DNA of 8,768 bases, taken from JAWXCF01 sp034440515 (GTDB lineage Bacteria; Bacteroidota; Bacteroidia; CAILMK01). Position 1 is the first letter of the stretch. Every line of letters starts with the position of its first letter. Made by a program: the position numbers and the translations under genes. The stretch lies in the NCBI GenBank assembly GCA_034440515.1, contig JAWXCF010000048.1:1-8768 (forward strand), written 5' to 3'. The notes below the pieces were generated by a model. It was not told the origin of the DNA. It did no database searches and saw only the letters and a program-made list of their open reading frames with translations. Positions 1-6,609 of the stretch are shown in pieces.

Positions 1-1238
1 CCTAAATTAGCACCATCAGTTGATGTAACCGCCATACAGTAAATCAAAGTCATTCCAGGATTTTGAATCTCCGCTCTTGAAATTCCTTGTGCAGTAATAT
101 CGCCCCACAATTCTTTTGGAGTTGCTTCTTTATTAGGTGGGGATAATATTTTAACGGAGCAAAGTTGATGTGTAAGGACAATATTATTTATAGATGTTAA
201 TGCTTCTTCTAATTTCCCATATGCCGCTACGCCTGCCATTAATGTTCCGTGTCCGGAACCGTTTCCATGATCATTTGTTTCCCAATCAGGATTTACCGTT
301 AATGTGTTGGTGTCGTCCAGAAGTGGCTGCAAGAGCTGGTGTCCATTATTTACACCCGTATCCAATACACAAACTTTCACAAGAGAATTTGTTACTTCAA
401 TTCGTTGTAATAGATTTTCGACCCAACCTTGTTGTTCAATAACACTTTCGTTTACCCAAAATCCTGCTGGTTCCTGACCTGCACGAAATTCTGCCAATAA
501 ATCACTTTGTAACATCAATTCAATCAACTGATTCCTATTGGCATGAATTAGTAAAACTGCTCTTTCAGGAAAAATAATACTGCTTGGTTTGTATTCAATA
601 TCAATATTTTCAAGTGTAGATTTGAATACTGCGATCTGTTCTTGTTCTCTTTGCTCGTTTGTATTGACGTTTAGCCAAACTTCGCACCATTTGCCATTCT
701 CATTTGGGATTAATTGTACATTATCCGTCCAAAAACTTTCTAAGAAAGCAAGGCTAACATCTTCAATACTATTAACAAGTGGTGCGTTTGGAGGTCTGTC
801 CGTACCCGTATTTTTGTCTTGATAGTCTTTGATTTTTTGTACAAAATATCCTTCTTGTCCTCTTGGAACGTAAATAGTAGCTACAGTGACTTCATTATTT
901 AACTGATCAGTTGAGGTTTTGATGTTTAATAGACGAATCCATTTACTACAATCTTTGCCTCTTATGCTTTCTAAACTTTTTGTTATCAAATCACAATTAC
1001 CCTGACTGCTAAATGAAAGATATGTTCCTTCTTTTGTAGGGATTTGTTCTGCTTCTCTTTGTTGATTTGAATCTTGTCTTTCAGCCCAAAGAGCATCAAA
1101 TTTCTTCAATAGAATGGCGCTGTGGTCTGCTCTGTTTCGTTTTGGAGAAGGCTTGGGTGTTACGGGAGTTCCTTTTATTTTGTATTTCTCGGTTTTTACA
1201 TTTCCAGAAATAAAAATGTGCTTGTACAGGTTTGCCAT
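1..1238 (-). CDS. ietS: Subtilisin-like S8 serine protease of an IetAS-type antiphage pair (partial, C-terminus beyond window)
   Basis: The frame is open from the ATG at 1236-1238 to the window edge: 412 complete codons and no stop. The first ~285 residues are a non-catalytic N-terminal region, as in large S8 peptidases paired with AAA+ ATPases. The protease domain then begins. The catalytic Asp lies in VCVLDTGV (D293) and the catalytic His in GSGHGTLMAGVA (H330), in the order and spacing of subtilases. The catalytic Ser (GTS motif) would lie outside the window, so activity cannot be confirmed. No signal peptide is visible, so it is probably cytoplasmic. It starts 9 nt after the stop of the upstream ATPase gene, so the two are almost certainly cotranscribed. 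Isoleucine codons are mostly ATT (19 ATT, 5 ATC, 5 ATA by hand count), unlike mnmE in this window. S8 identity is very sure; the IetS name rests on the partner and overall layout. Confidence 0.85.
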   Translation of the reverse strand, partial: MANLYKHIFISGNVKTEKYKIKGTPVTPKPSPKRNRADHSAILLKKFDALWAERQDSNQQREAEQIPTKEGTYLSFSSQGNCDLITKSLESIRGKDCSKWIRLLNIKTSTDQLNNEVTVATIYVPRGQEGYFVQKIKDYQDKNTGTDRPPNAPLVNSIEDVSLAFLESFWTDNVQLIPNENGKWCEVWLNVNTNEQREQEQIAVFKSTLENIDIEYKPSSIIFPERAVLLIHANRNQLIELMLQSDLLAEFRAGQEPAGFWVNESVIEQQGWVENLLQRIEVTNSLVKVCVLDTGVNNGHQLLQPLLDDTNTLTVNPDWETNDHGNGSGHGTLMAGVAAYGKLEEALTSINNIVLTHQLCSVKILSPPNKEATPKELWGDITAQGISRAEIQNPGMTLIYCMAVTSTDGANL

Positions 1239-1247
1239 AGTGTGAGA

Positions 1248-2207
1248 TTATTTATGATATGCATCATTTCTGTCTTTGATTGCCCTTAAAATTAATTCAT
1301 TACTCATAGGCTGGCTTTCATTTAAGACAGTCTCTTTGATGGCATCTAAACAAGCTAAAGTTATTTCTGCATGGCTCAGACCATTGATATTAGGCAATAG
1401 TAGTTTGAAATTAACTTTCTTACTATTTCCATAACGTGATAAACGGTTTTTGAGCAAAGCCAATTTTTCTTCTTCCGCAGGGAGGTTATACAAAATTACG
1501 TCGTCAAAGCGTCTAAATAATGCTTGATCTAACAACGCTTTATTGTTAGTTATGGCAATAATCAGACTGTCTGAATGATCCCTTTCAATGAATTGCAGGA
1601 AAGAGTTTAGTACTCTACGCATTTCTCCTACATCGTTATCACGGCTTCTTTCTCCTCCAATTGCATCAAATTCATCAAATAAATAAACGCCTTGTCTTTG
1701 CTCTATTAAGTCAAACACCTGACGTAATTTAGCACTAGTTTCACCCATAAACTTCGTTACCATTTTATCCATCAAAATCGTATAAAGTGGTAAATTCAGT
1801 TCATTGGCAATAATAGATGCTGTGAGTGTTTTTCCTGTTCCTGGGGGTCCCGAAAGCAAGACTTTTCTTCGGTTTTCCAAATCGTGTTTGCGTAGCTTGT
1901 CTCTCTGAACAAATTCTAAAATAATTCTTTTTATTTTACCGGTAATATCCAGAGAAGAAATGATGTCAGAAAGATTGACGGCAGGAACATTTTCTATAAT
2001 CAATCCCTGTAGTTCGGGATTGAAATTTTTAGCTTTAGGCCTATCTATTTTAGATTTATCGATTATAGCCTTAATCTCATTTGCAACCAATGTGTGCCCT
2101 AGCTTTGCTTCGTAGGCAGCTATTTGCAATGCCATCGTAGTAAAGCGTTCCGGCTCATTGTTATAATGAGATTTGATGACAGATATAATGTATTCTGCTT
2201 TAGCCAT
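1248..2207 (-). CDS. ietA: AAA+ ATPase of an IetAS-type antiphage pair
   Basis: A 319-residue cytoplasmic AAA+ ATPase. A helical N-terminal region of about 85 residues (start MAKAEYIISVIKSHY) precedes one AAA module. Walker A is GPPGTGKT (120-127). A pore-loop-like KFMGET follows at 152-157. Walker B is LFDEFDAIGG with D178/E179. Sensor 1 is in AITNN (about 218-222), and a candidate arginine-finger pair is FRRFD (R232, R233). The conserved block RRVLNSFLQFIERDHSDSL lies between Walker B and sensor 1. I chose the ATG at 2205-2207; the frame stays open to a TTG three codons earlier, but family members begin at the MA(K/T)AE equivalent. It is the first gene of the operon with the S8 protease, and the pair matches the described antiphage system IetAS. 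The likely role, by inference, is ATP-driven sensing or control of the protease during infection. Confidence 0.85.
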   Translation of the reverse strand: MAKAEYIISVIKSHYNNEPERFTTMALQIAAYEAKLGHTLVANEIKAIIDKSKIDRPKAKNFNPELQGLIIENVPAVNLSDIISSLDITGKIKRIILEFVQRDKLRKHDLENRRKVLLSGPPGTGKTLTASIIANELNLPLYTILMDKMVTKFMGETSAKLRQVFDLIEQRQGVYLFDEFDAIGGERSRDNDVGEMRRVLNSFLQFIERDHSDSLIIAITNNKALLDQALFRRFDDVILYNLPAEEEKLALLKNRLSRYGNSKKVNFKLLLPNINGLSHAEITLACLDAIKETVLNESQPMSNELILRAIKDRNDAYHK

Positions 2208-2580
2208 AAGTTTCAAACTTACACATTAATTTATGATTCTATTTTTTTACGTTTGTGCCAGTTAGCATATAAAATCCTTTATTACGTTCTTTTCATTCCC
2301 AACAAAAATGTTTAAATCCATTATATGTTTTGGATAAATATGCGGTTGAGCACTTCCTACTTGGCTATCAAAACTATTTGTTTAGTTAGATATTAAGAAT
2401 ATGTAATAGTAATAAACAAATAGATAAATTGTGCTTTCAATAAAACAACAATCAGCTGCCCATATTGGTTTTTGATATATTCTTACAAAACCTGCATTTG
2501 CTCCTGAGCCACTAATTGTAAACTGGTTTTGCGATTTAGAATTCAATTACAGAACAGTTAGTGTCAAAATCTATAATTAA
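2208..2580. other. Intergenic stretch upstream of the ATPase gene, no intact gene
   Basis: About 370 AT-rich bases with no convincing coding frame on either strand. It separates the start of the ATPase operon from the decayed oxidoreductase, so it should carry the operon promoter. On the minus strand TAAGTTTG (2214-2221) is an exact match to the Bacteroidota -7 consensus, but it lies only 6 nt before the chosen ATG. A short minus-strand frame around 2472-2528 reads ISGSGANAGFVRIYQ, faintly like repeats of secreted surface proteins, but it is too short to call. No tRNA or integrase-type site was seen. Confidence 0.5.
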
Positions 2581-3172
2581 ATCGTTGTTACTTGGTCTGG
2601 AAAGTTCAGGCCTACATTGGAGTCTCAAGCCATTTACCCAAGACCGCATCAGGAGCAGTTGCCCATTTGGTTGGGTGTTGGTGGCACACCAGAATCCTTC
2701 ATTCGTGCAGGCACATTTGGTCTACCCCTTATGGTGGCGATAATAGGTGGTGATACACATAGGTTTAGACCACTGATAGACTTGTAGAGAGGCCGGGATT
2801 AGAGCAGGTCACCCAGAAGATAAACTTATGGTAGGATTACACTCACTTGGCTATGTAGCTAACAGTATGGATGAGGCTGTGAAAGATTTCTACCCAGGCT
2901 ATGCCGAAACATTTACCAAAATAGGCAAGGAAAGAGGCTGGCCACCAGTTACCATATCACATTTCGGCGCGCAAACTGGCCCACTTGGGGCGCTAATAGT
3001 TGGTGGTCCATAGGAAGTTGCCGATAAAATAAAGCGTCACAGTGAGGCACTTGGTGGTGTGGTGCGTGTATAGCTACAAATGGATAATGCCAAACTTAGC
3101 CACGAACAATTAATACAATCTATTAAAATACTAGGTACTCAGGTTAAGCCATTAGTAAATAAGGGACTGTGA
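2581..3172 (+). pseudogene. Decayed LLM-class (luciferase-like) flavin-dependent oxidoreductase, C-terminal remnant
   Basis: Two frames together encode the C-terminal ~195 residues of an LLM-class flavin oxidoreductase, a family normally around 340 residues. The first segment (2581-2784) reads VTWSGKFRP, then YPRPHQEQLPIWLGVGGTPES, then GLPLMVAIIGG, all typical family blocks. It hits TAG at 2785-2787. The reading continues in the next frame from 2789 (EAGIRAGHPEDKLMVGLHS), consistent with a 2-nt loss where Tyr-Arg would be expected. The second segment has TAG codons at 3011-3013 (within GGP*EVADKI) and 3071-3073 (RV*LQMDN). It ends at a natural-looking TGA (3170-3172) after LGTQVKPLVNKGL. The upstream half, with the start codon, is missing. 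This is a clear loss-of-function relic. TAG is a genuine stop elsewhere in the window, so recoding is not supported. Confidence 0.85.
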
Positions 3173-3180
3173 AAACCAAA

Positions 3181-3220
3181 GGAATTGAAAAGACAAAAGC
3201 ATAAAATTGGGAATTGAAAA
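3181..3220 (+). repeat. 11-nt direct repeat upstream of the HMA-MauE gene
   Basis: GGAATTGAAAA occurs exactly at 3181-3191 and again at 3210-3220, with a 29-nt period, within the short gap between the oxidoreductase relic and the HMA-MauE gene. It could be a tandem regulator site or a chance AT-rich repeat; nothing in the sequence decides this. Confidence 0.4.
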
Positions 3221-3230
3221 CAAACTAACA

Positions 3231-3258
3231 TTGTTAATGCAGATTAAAAATAGGTTAC
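3231..3258 (+). promoter_or_regulatory. Possible promoter for the HMA-MauE gene
   Basis: TTG at 3231-3233 and TAGGTTAC at 3251-3258, separated by 17 nt, partly fit the Bacteroidota -33/-7 pattern (TTTG and TAnnTTTG). The last two bases of the -7 element do not match. The position, about 40 nt before the ATG at 3299, is sensible. Weak call. Confidence 0.25.
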
Positions 3259-3298
3259 AATGAGGGGCAATGCTATCCCAGTTTACCATTAAAATAAT

Positions 3299-4039
3299 AT
3301 GAATCAACAATTTGCCATAGCAGGAATGACCTGTAGTTCTTGTGAGACTGTCATAAATATAGAATTAGCTAAAATAAAGGGTGTCAATACCGTAAAAGCC
3401 TCTAAGGCATTAAATAGTGTAGATATTGAAACAGACCACAGTATAAGAATAGACGAAATTAAAAGTGCTTTAAATCAGTATCCTAAATACAAGATTGAAA
3501 ATGTCGCTGTTGTGAATTTGGATACAACGGCTGAAGTTGAAACCAGCAGTTGGCTAAAAACCTATAAGCCTATTTTGCTTGTATTTTCATTTCTAATAGT
3601 AATTGCCCTATCATCTGCATTTGGCAATGGGGCATATTTACCTAAAAACTTTAACCTATTTACCTTCCTTCATAATTTTATGACAGGATTTTTCTTAACA
3701 TTTTCCTTCTTTAAACTATTAGACGTGAAGGGATTTGCTGATAGCTTTAGGCGATATGACATTATAGCTAAGGCAATTCCTAGCTATGCAATAGCATATC
3801 CATTTATAGAATTGGGTATCGGGTTAGCCTGTTTATTAATGTTTCAGTTACGAATTGTTTACATTGCTGAAATCGCCATAATGGCAATTGGTTTAATTGG
3901 GGTAGTGCAAAGTAATCTAAAGAAAGAAACCATTCAATGTGCCTGCCTCGGTAGTGTATTTAATCTACCTATGAGTACAGTGACTATTATAGAAAATAGC
4001 CTTATGATAATATTTGGTGGAGTGTTGTTAATTATTTAA
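3299..4039 (+). CDS. HMA metal-binding domain fused to MauE/DoxX-like membrane protein
   Basis: A 246-residue inner-membrane protein in two parts. Residues 1-70 form a heavy-metal-associated domain with the canonical loop GMTCSSC (C12, C15), which binds soft metals such as Cu(I) in related chaperones and P-type ATPases. After a linker come about five hydrophobic segments, near 91-109, 120-141, 163-183, 185-205 and 227-246. The membrane part carries CACLGSVFNLPMS (C214, C216) followed by a Thr/Glu/Asn-containing helix. That is the signature of MauE/DoxX-type redox-associated membrane proteins, best known from maturation of methylamine dehydrogenase. I infer a role in metal handling or thiol redox transfer across the membrane; the substrate is unknown. 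It stands alone on the plus strand and ends at the bidirectional terminator. The ATG at 3299 begins directly at the HMA domain, which fixes the start. Confidence 0.8.
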   Translation: MNQQFAIAGMTCSSCETVINIELAKIKGVNTVKASKALNSVDIETDHSIRIDEIKSALNQYPKYKIENVAVVNLDTTAEVETSSWLKTYKPILLVFSFLIVIALSSAFGNGAYLPKNFNLFTFLHNFMTGFFLTFSFFKLLDVKGFADSFRRYDIIAKAIPSYAIAYPFIELGIGLACLLMFQLRIVYIAEIAIMAIGLIGVVQSNLKKETIQCACLGSVFNLPMSTVTIIENSLMIIFGGVLLII

Positions 4040-4131
4040 TTTTAAACTACAATCTTTGTGTTAAGGGATTATATGAACTACTAATTCTTAGTCTTCACCT
4101 TAATATAAAATATACTTATCAGATTTACATA

Positions 4132-4171
4132 AAAAAAGCACTGAATGGTGTTACTCAAACAGTGCTTTTTT
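4132..4171. terminator. Bidirectional rho-independent terminator
   Basis: A 12-bp perfect stem, AAAAAAGCACTG (4132-4143) with CAGTGCTTTTTT (4160-4171), encloses a 16-nt loop. It has A and T tracts on both sides. It sits between the convergent HMA-MauE gene and the DUF892 gene, so it can stop transcription from both directions. Confidence 0.9.
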
Positions 4172-4195
4172 AATTATGGCTAAACTTAGGCAAAA

Positions 4196-4693
4196 CTATC
4201 TAGTAGCCTCTGCCATCATATTAACTTCTGATTCAGCTAATTGACTCAAATGATTATCAGTAGCTGTTTCTTCTTTTAAAGATTTTTCTAGTAACTTAGC
4301 GTGGTCAGAATACCCTAGGGTCATTGCCAGTCTATGCGCAGTAGCATAACCTGCCATTTCATAATGCTCTATACGTTGTGCATTAGCTATTAGACCAGCG
4401 TCCATAATACCATCAGTAGCATCTTCATCCATCCACTCTTTACATTCCTCTATGATGCCTTGCATAGCCTTACACACGTGGCCACTGCCTTTTTTGCCAA
4501 GCTTTTCAAAGATTTGCTCTAATCTGTCTTGTTGCATTTCTGTTTCTTGAAGGTGTTTTTCAAATCCTGATTTTAATTGGTCAGAACTTGCCTTTTTCAT
4601 CATTTTAGGCAATGCCTTAGTGATTTGTTTTTCTGCACTGTATAGGTCCCTTAATTGTTCCAAATACAAGTCGTCTAATGTTTCAAATTTCAT
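4196..4693 (-). CDS. Ferritin-like DUF892 family protein (YciE/YciF type)
   Basis: 165 residues when started at the ATG at 4691-4693. The sequence from there (MKFETLDDLYLEQLRDLYSA) is the usual beginning of DUF892 proteins. An upstream TTG-initiated extension of 25 residues has no family resemblance and is rejected. The fold is a four-helix ferritin-like bundle. Recognisable blocks are EQLRDLYSAEKQ (helix 1, E21), HLQETEMQQDRLEQIFEKLG (helix 2), IANAQRIEHYEMAGYATA (helix 3, E109/H110) and LEKSLKEETATDNHLSQLAE (helix 4). These acidic and His residues are candidates for a di-metal site. Family members are stress-induced cytoplasmic proteins; the exact reaction is not established. It lies downstream of the two exported ferritin-like genes, but the terminator at 4767-4803 separates it from them. 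It probably has its own promoter in 4694-4766, where I see no perfect consensus. It ends in TAG. Confidence 0.9.
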   Translation of the reverse strand: MKFETLDDLYLEQLRDLYSAEKQITKALPKMMKKASSDQLKSGFEKHLQETEMQQDRLEQIFEKLGKKGSGHVCKAMQGIIEECKEWMDEDATDGIMDAGLIANAQRIEHYEMAGYATAHRLAMTLGYSDHAKLLEKSLKEETATDNHLSQLAESEVNMMAEATR

Positions 4694-4766
4694 AATGCGT
4701 TTTAATAAATTATTAAATGTTATTATTATGAAGACACCCCTACCAAAACATTGTTTAATTCTTTTC

Positions 4767-4803
4767 AAAAAAAAAGACTATGATCAAAATGATGACCATA
4801 GCC
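4767..4803 (-). terminator. Rho-independent terminator of the Ferritin_2 operon
   Basis: On the minus strand GGCTATGGTC and GATCATAGTC form a 10-bp stem with two G-U pairs and an 8-nt loop (plus-strand positions 4776-4785 and 4794-4803). A run of nine T follows (A at 4767-4775 on the plus strand). It lies 30 nt after the stop of the second Ferritin_2 gene. Confidence 0.85.
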
Positions 4804-4833
4804 TAAATTTACACAGATAAATGTGTTATCTAA

Positions 4834-5631
4834 TTATTTGATGAAAAGACCAGCAATGGCATTTCCTTGATCCATAGTAATGAATTCGTCGAAACTTTCA
4901 GCAACAGCTGCAGAGCTAATTCCTGAAACATTTGGAACGTTTACACCGCCTTGAATAGATTGGTTCTCACCAGCATATACAGCATCAAATGCAGTAGATG
5001 GAATTCCATTTGCAGCAGCATTATCACCAGTTACCCAGCCTTTTTGCCCACGAATTCTTCTGATTTCAGATGCGTGACGTGCCTCTACAGAGTGAATCTG
5101 CAAAGCAACTTGAAGGGTAGCGGGGTCAACCATTAGTGCCGGCGCTTGACCTTTATATGCACGAATTCCAGTGTCTTCAAATGCTTGAGCAAATATTAAG
5201 AAAGTAGGATAGTCAGTGAATGGAGAGAATGCGCCACCTACTGTAAAGTCAAACGTAGGTTTAGCACCTGCAGCAGAACCTAAAGCTGTTTTCAAGTAGT
5301 TTACGTGTGCAGCCTCGTGCTTAGCAATAGTTTGTATTACGGTTCTATCCTTGCTTGGTATCAAATTACCACTGCTAAGACCTATATTGTAAAATTCTGA
5401 CTCTAAATATTCTAGTACTAATGCATAGTTTAAAATTTCTGTAACACCAGCACCTTGTGCAGCAACAGCCTTAGGCAAAGTCATTAATATAGTAGGTACT
5501 GCAGCCAGAGCAACACCTGATGCGAATTTACCCAATAGGTTTAAAGCATCTTTTCTGCTGGTTGCATTATCGTGCAACTCAGGATGAGTTTTATCGAAAT
5601 CGAATTGTTCGATGATCTTTAGAAAATTCAT
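4834..5631 (-). CDS. Exported ferritin-like (Ferritin_2, desiccation-related) protein, second gene of operon
   Basis: A 265-residue protein of the Ferritin_2 type, related to plant and bacterial desiccation-related proteins. An unusually long polar N-region (1-29) precedes a hydrophobic stretch (about 35-52) and an Ala-rich cleavage-like site (AVAAQ, 55-59), suggesting export. The preceding SRKDAL resembles a Tat signal but has RK rather than RR. Ferritin-like helices carry LNYALVLEYLESEFY (E74, E77), KHEAAHVNYL (H105, E106, H109), AFEDTG (E152) and SVEARHASEIR (E183, H186). This Glu/His pattern could bind two metals. The C-terminal ~65 residues, after the bundle, are Gly/Ala/Asn-rich and end in FDEFITMDQGNAIAGLFIK. 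The gene starts 19 nt after the stop of its paralogue, with which it shares the same motif set, so they form an operon that arose by duplication. The metal and reaction are unknown. Confidence 0.85.
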   Translation of the reverse strand: MNFLKIIEQFDFDKTHPELHDNATSRKDALNLLGKFASGVALAAVPTILMTLPKAVAAQGAGVTEILNYALVLEYLESEFYNIGLSSGNLIPSKDRTVIQTIAKHEAAHVNYLKTALGSAAGAKPTFDFTVGGAFSPFTDYPTFLIFAQAFEDTGIRAYKGQAPALMVDPATLQVALQIHSVEARHASEIRRIRGQKGWVTGDNAAANGIPSTAFDAVYAGENQSIQGGVNVPNVSGISSAAVAESFDEFITMDQGNAIAGLFIK

Positions 5632-5650
5632 TGTATTGATTATTTAAAGG

Positions 5651-6364
5651 TTATTTAGGTAAATTACTAGCGTTAATTTTAGTCTTAATGTATTTAGATG
5701 CTATTCCTAAAACAGCATCGGGTTTACGTGCTAGGTCAAGACCATTGCCATCGATGATGTCATCACCAGCAAAGTCAGCAGACAATGGGTTTAACAAATC
5801 TCGAATTGCAGCGGCGTGGCGAGCCTCAACTGATACTATTTGACCAGCTAAAACCAGGTAATCGGCACTTTTTAATAAGTTGCCAGCACCATTATATGCA
5901 GATACACCTAAGTCTTCAAATGCTTTTGCGGTGTTCAATACACTGCTACGGTCACCAAAATTGATAGACGAGAAATCGACCTCAAGATTTGCAATTTTAC
6001 CAGAACCTAATGCCGCAGCAAAAAACTCTCTGTGCGCAACTTCGTGGTTTTTCAAATCTATTAAAATTTGTTTTTCATCAGCAGAAGCATTGTTCAAATA
6101 GTAACTACTAGCTACTACTTGGGTGTAAAATGCAGCTTCTAACTGTTCTAGAGCATAAGCGTAATTCAAGATACCAGTGTCTCCACTGCCTAAATTCACT
6201 TCGTTTGGAGTAGGAGTTGGATCATCATCATCTTTTTTACAAGATGCAACAAAAGCTGTCGTGATTGCAGCAGCTCCAGAAAATAATAGGAAGTTCCTAC
6301 GATTCATTGGTGTTAGCTGTGAATCGCTCTGTGGCTCAGTTTTTTCTGAGGTCATACGTTTCAT
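5651..6364 (-). CDS. Ferritin-like (Ferritin_2) predicted lipoprotein, first gene of operon
   Basis: 237 residues from the ATG at 6362-6364; an internal ATG at 6305-6307 (M20) is an alternative start right at the signal peptide. The signal reads MNRRNFLLFSGAAAITTAF (20-38), a Tat-like twin-arginine signal. A lipobox VASC (39-42) follows, so C42 should be lipidated. The next residues, KKDDDDP, are the acidic patch that in Bacteroidota lipoproteins can direct surface exposure. The ferritin-like bundle has ILNYAYALEQLEAAFY (E73, E76), NHEVAHREFF (H107, E108, H111), AFEDLG (E150) and SVEARHAAAIRDLL (E180, H183), the same ligand set as the downstream gene. I infer an envelope-bound metal or oxidative stress protein. 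The upstream gap (6365-6540) is AT-rich and should contain the promoter, but no consensus match was found. Confidence 0.85.
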   Translation of the reverse strand: MKRMTSEKTEPQSDSQLTPMNRRNFLLFSGAAAITTAFVASCKKDDDDPTPTPNEVNLGSGDTGILNYAYALEQLEAAFYTQVVASSYYLNNASADEKQILIDLKNHEVAHREFFAAALGSGKIANLEVDFSSINFGDRSSVLNTAKAFEDLGVSAYNGAGNLLKSADYLVLAGQIVSVEARHAAAIRDLLNPLSADFAGDDIIDGNGLDLARKPDAVLGIASKYIKTKINASNLPK

Positions 6365-6499
6365 ATTATACTAGGGTTAAAAAATTCATTTAATAAATTA
6401 TAGTAATGTTATACATTGCTACTCATCAAATACGCTTAACTACCCTAAAAAGATTTTAAAATTCTAAAAAATCTTAATATATCATTAAAATAATTTTAT

Positions 6500-6519
6500 A
6501 GTCCCTGAAAAACAGGACT
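6500..6519. other. Small hairpin in the intergenic gap
   Basis: AGTCC at 6500-6504 pairs with GGACT at 6515-6519, and CTG/CAG can extend the stem with a one-base bulge. It lies about 135 nt upstream of the Ferritin_2 operon and is not followed by a clean T tract on either strand. Role unknown; it may be chance. Confidence 0.25.
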
Positions 6520-6540
6520 TTATCTAAGATTATGTTTCAC

Positions 6541-6578
6541 AAAAAAGCCCAGTAAATGGAACTAATCCACTTCTGGGC
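6541..6578 (-). terminator. Rho-independent terminator of the enoyl-CoA hydratase gene
   Basis: GCCCAG (6547-6552) pairs with CTGGGC (6573-6578), with extra TGG/CCA pairing inside. On the minus strand it is followed by six T (6541-6546). It lies about 30 nt beyond the hydratase stop and separates that gene from the Ferritin_2 operon. Confidence 0.85.
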
Positions 6579-6609
6579 GCATATATTTAATGAAACTATA
6601 ATAATTATT

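Noticed and set aside
194..822. Plus-strand open frames at 194-442 and 589-822
   Set aside because: They are shadows of the minus-strand S8 protease frame, with low-complexity, non-family-like translations.
2208..2216. TTG start for the ATPase, adding three residues
   Set aside because: The ATG at 2205-2207 gives the N-terminus expected for the family, and the TTG has no supporting ribosome binding site.
2472..2528. Minus-strand fragment ISGSGANAGFVRIYQ resembling repeats of secreted Bacteroidota surface proteins
   Set aside because: Only about 20 residues resemble such repeats, and the flanking frame shows no further similarity. It is too short to call a pseudogene.
2785..3073. Three TAG codons in the LLM oxidoreductase frames, possibly a recoded stop codon
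   Set aside because: The first TAG coincides with a frameshift, the 5' half of the gene is missing, and TAG ends the intact DUF892 gene at 4196-4198. Decay explains all of it.
4694..4768. TTG-initiated N-terminal extension of the DUF892 protein
   Set aside because: The 25 extra residues look unlike the family and overlap the likely promoter region; the ATG at 4691-4693 starts exactly at the conserved domain.
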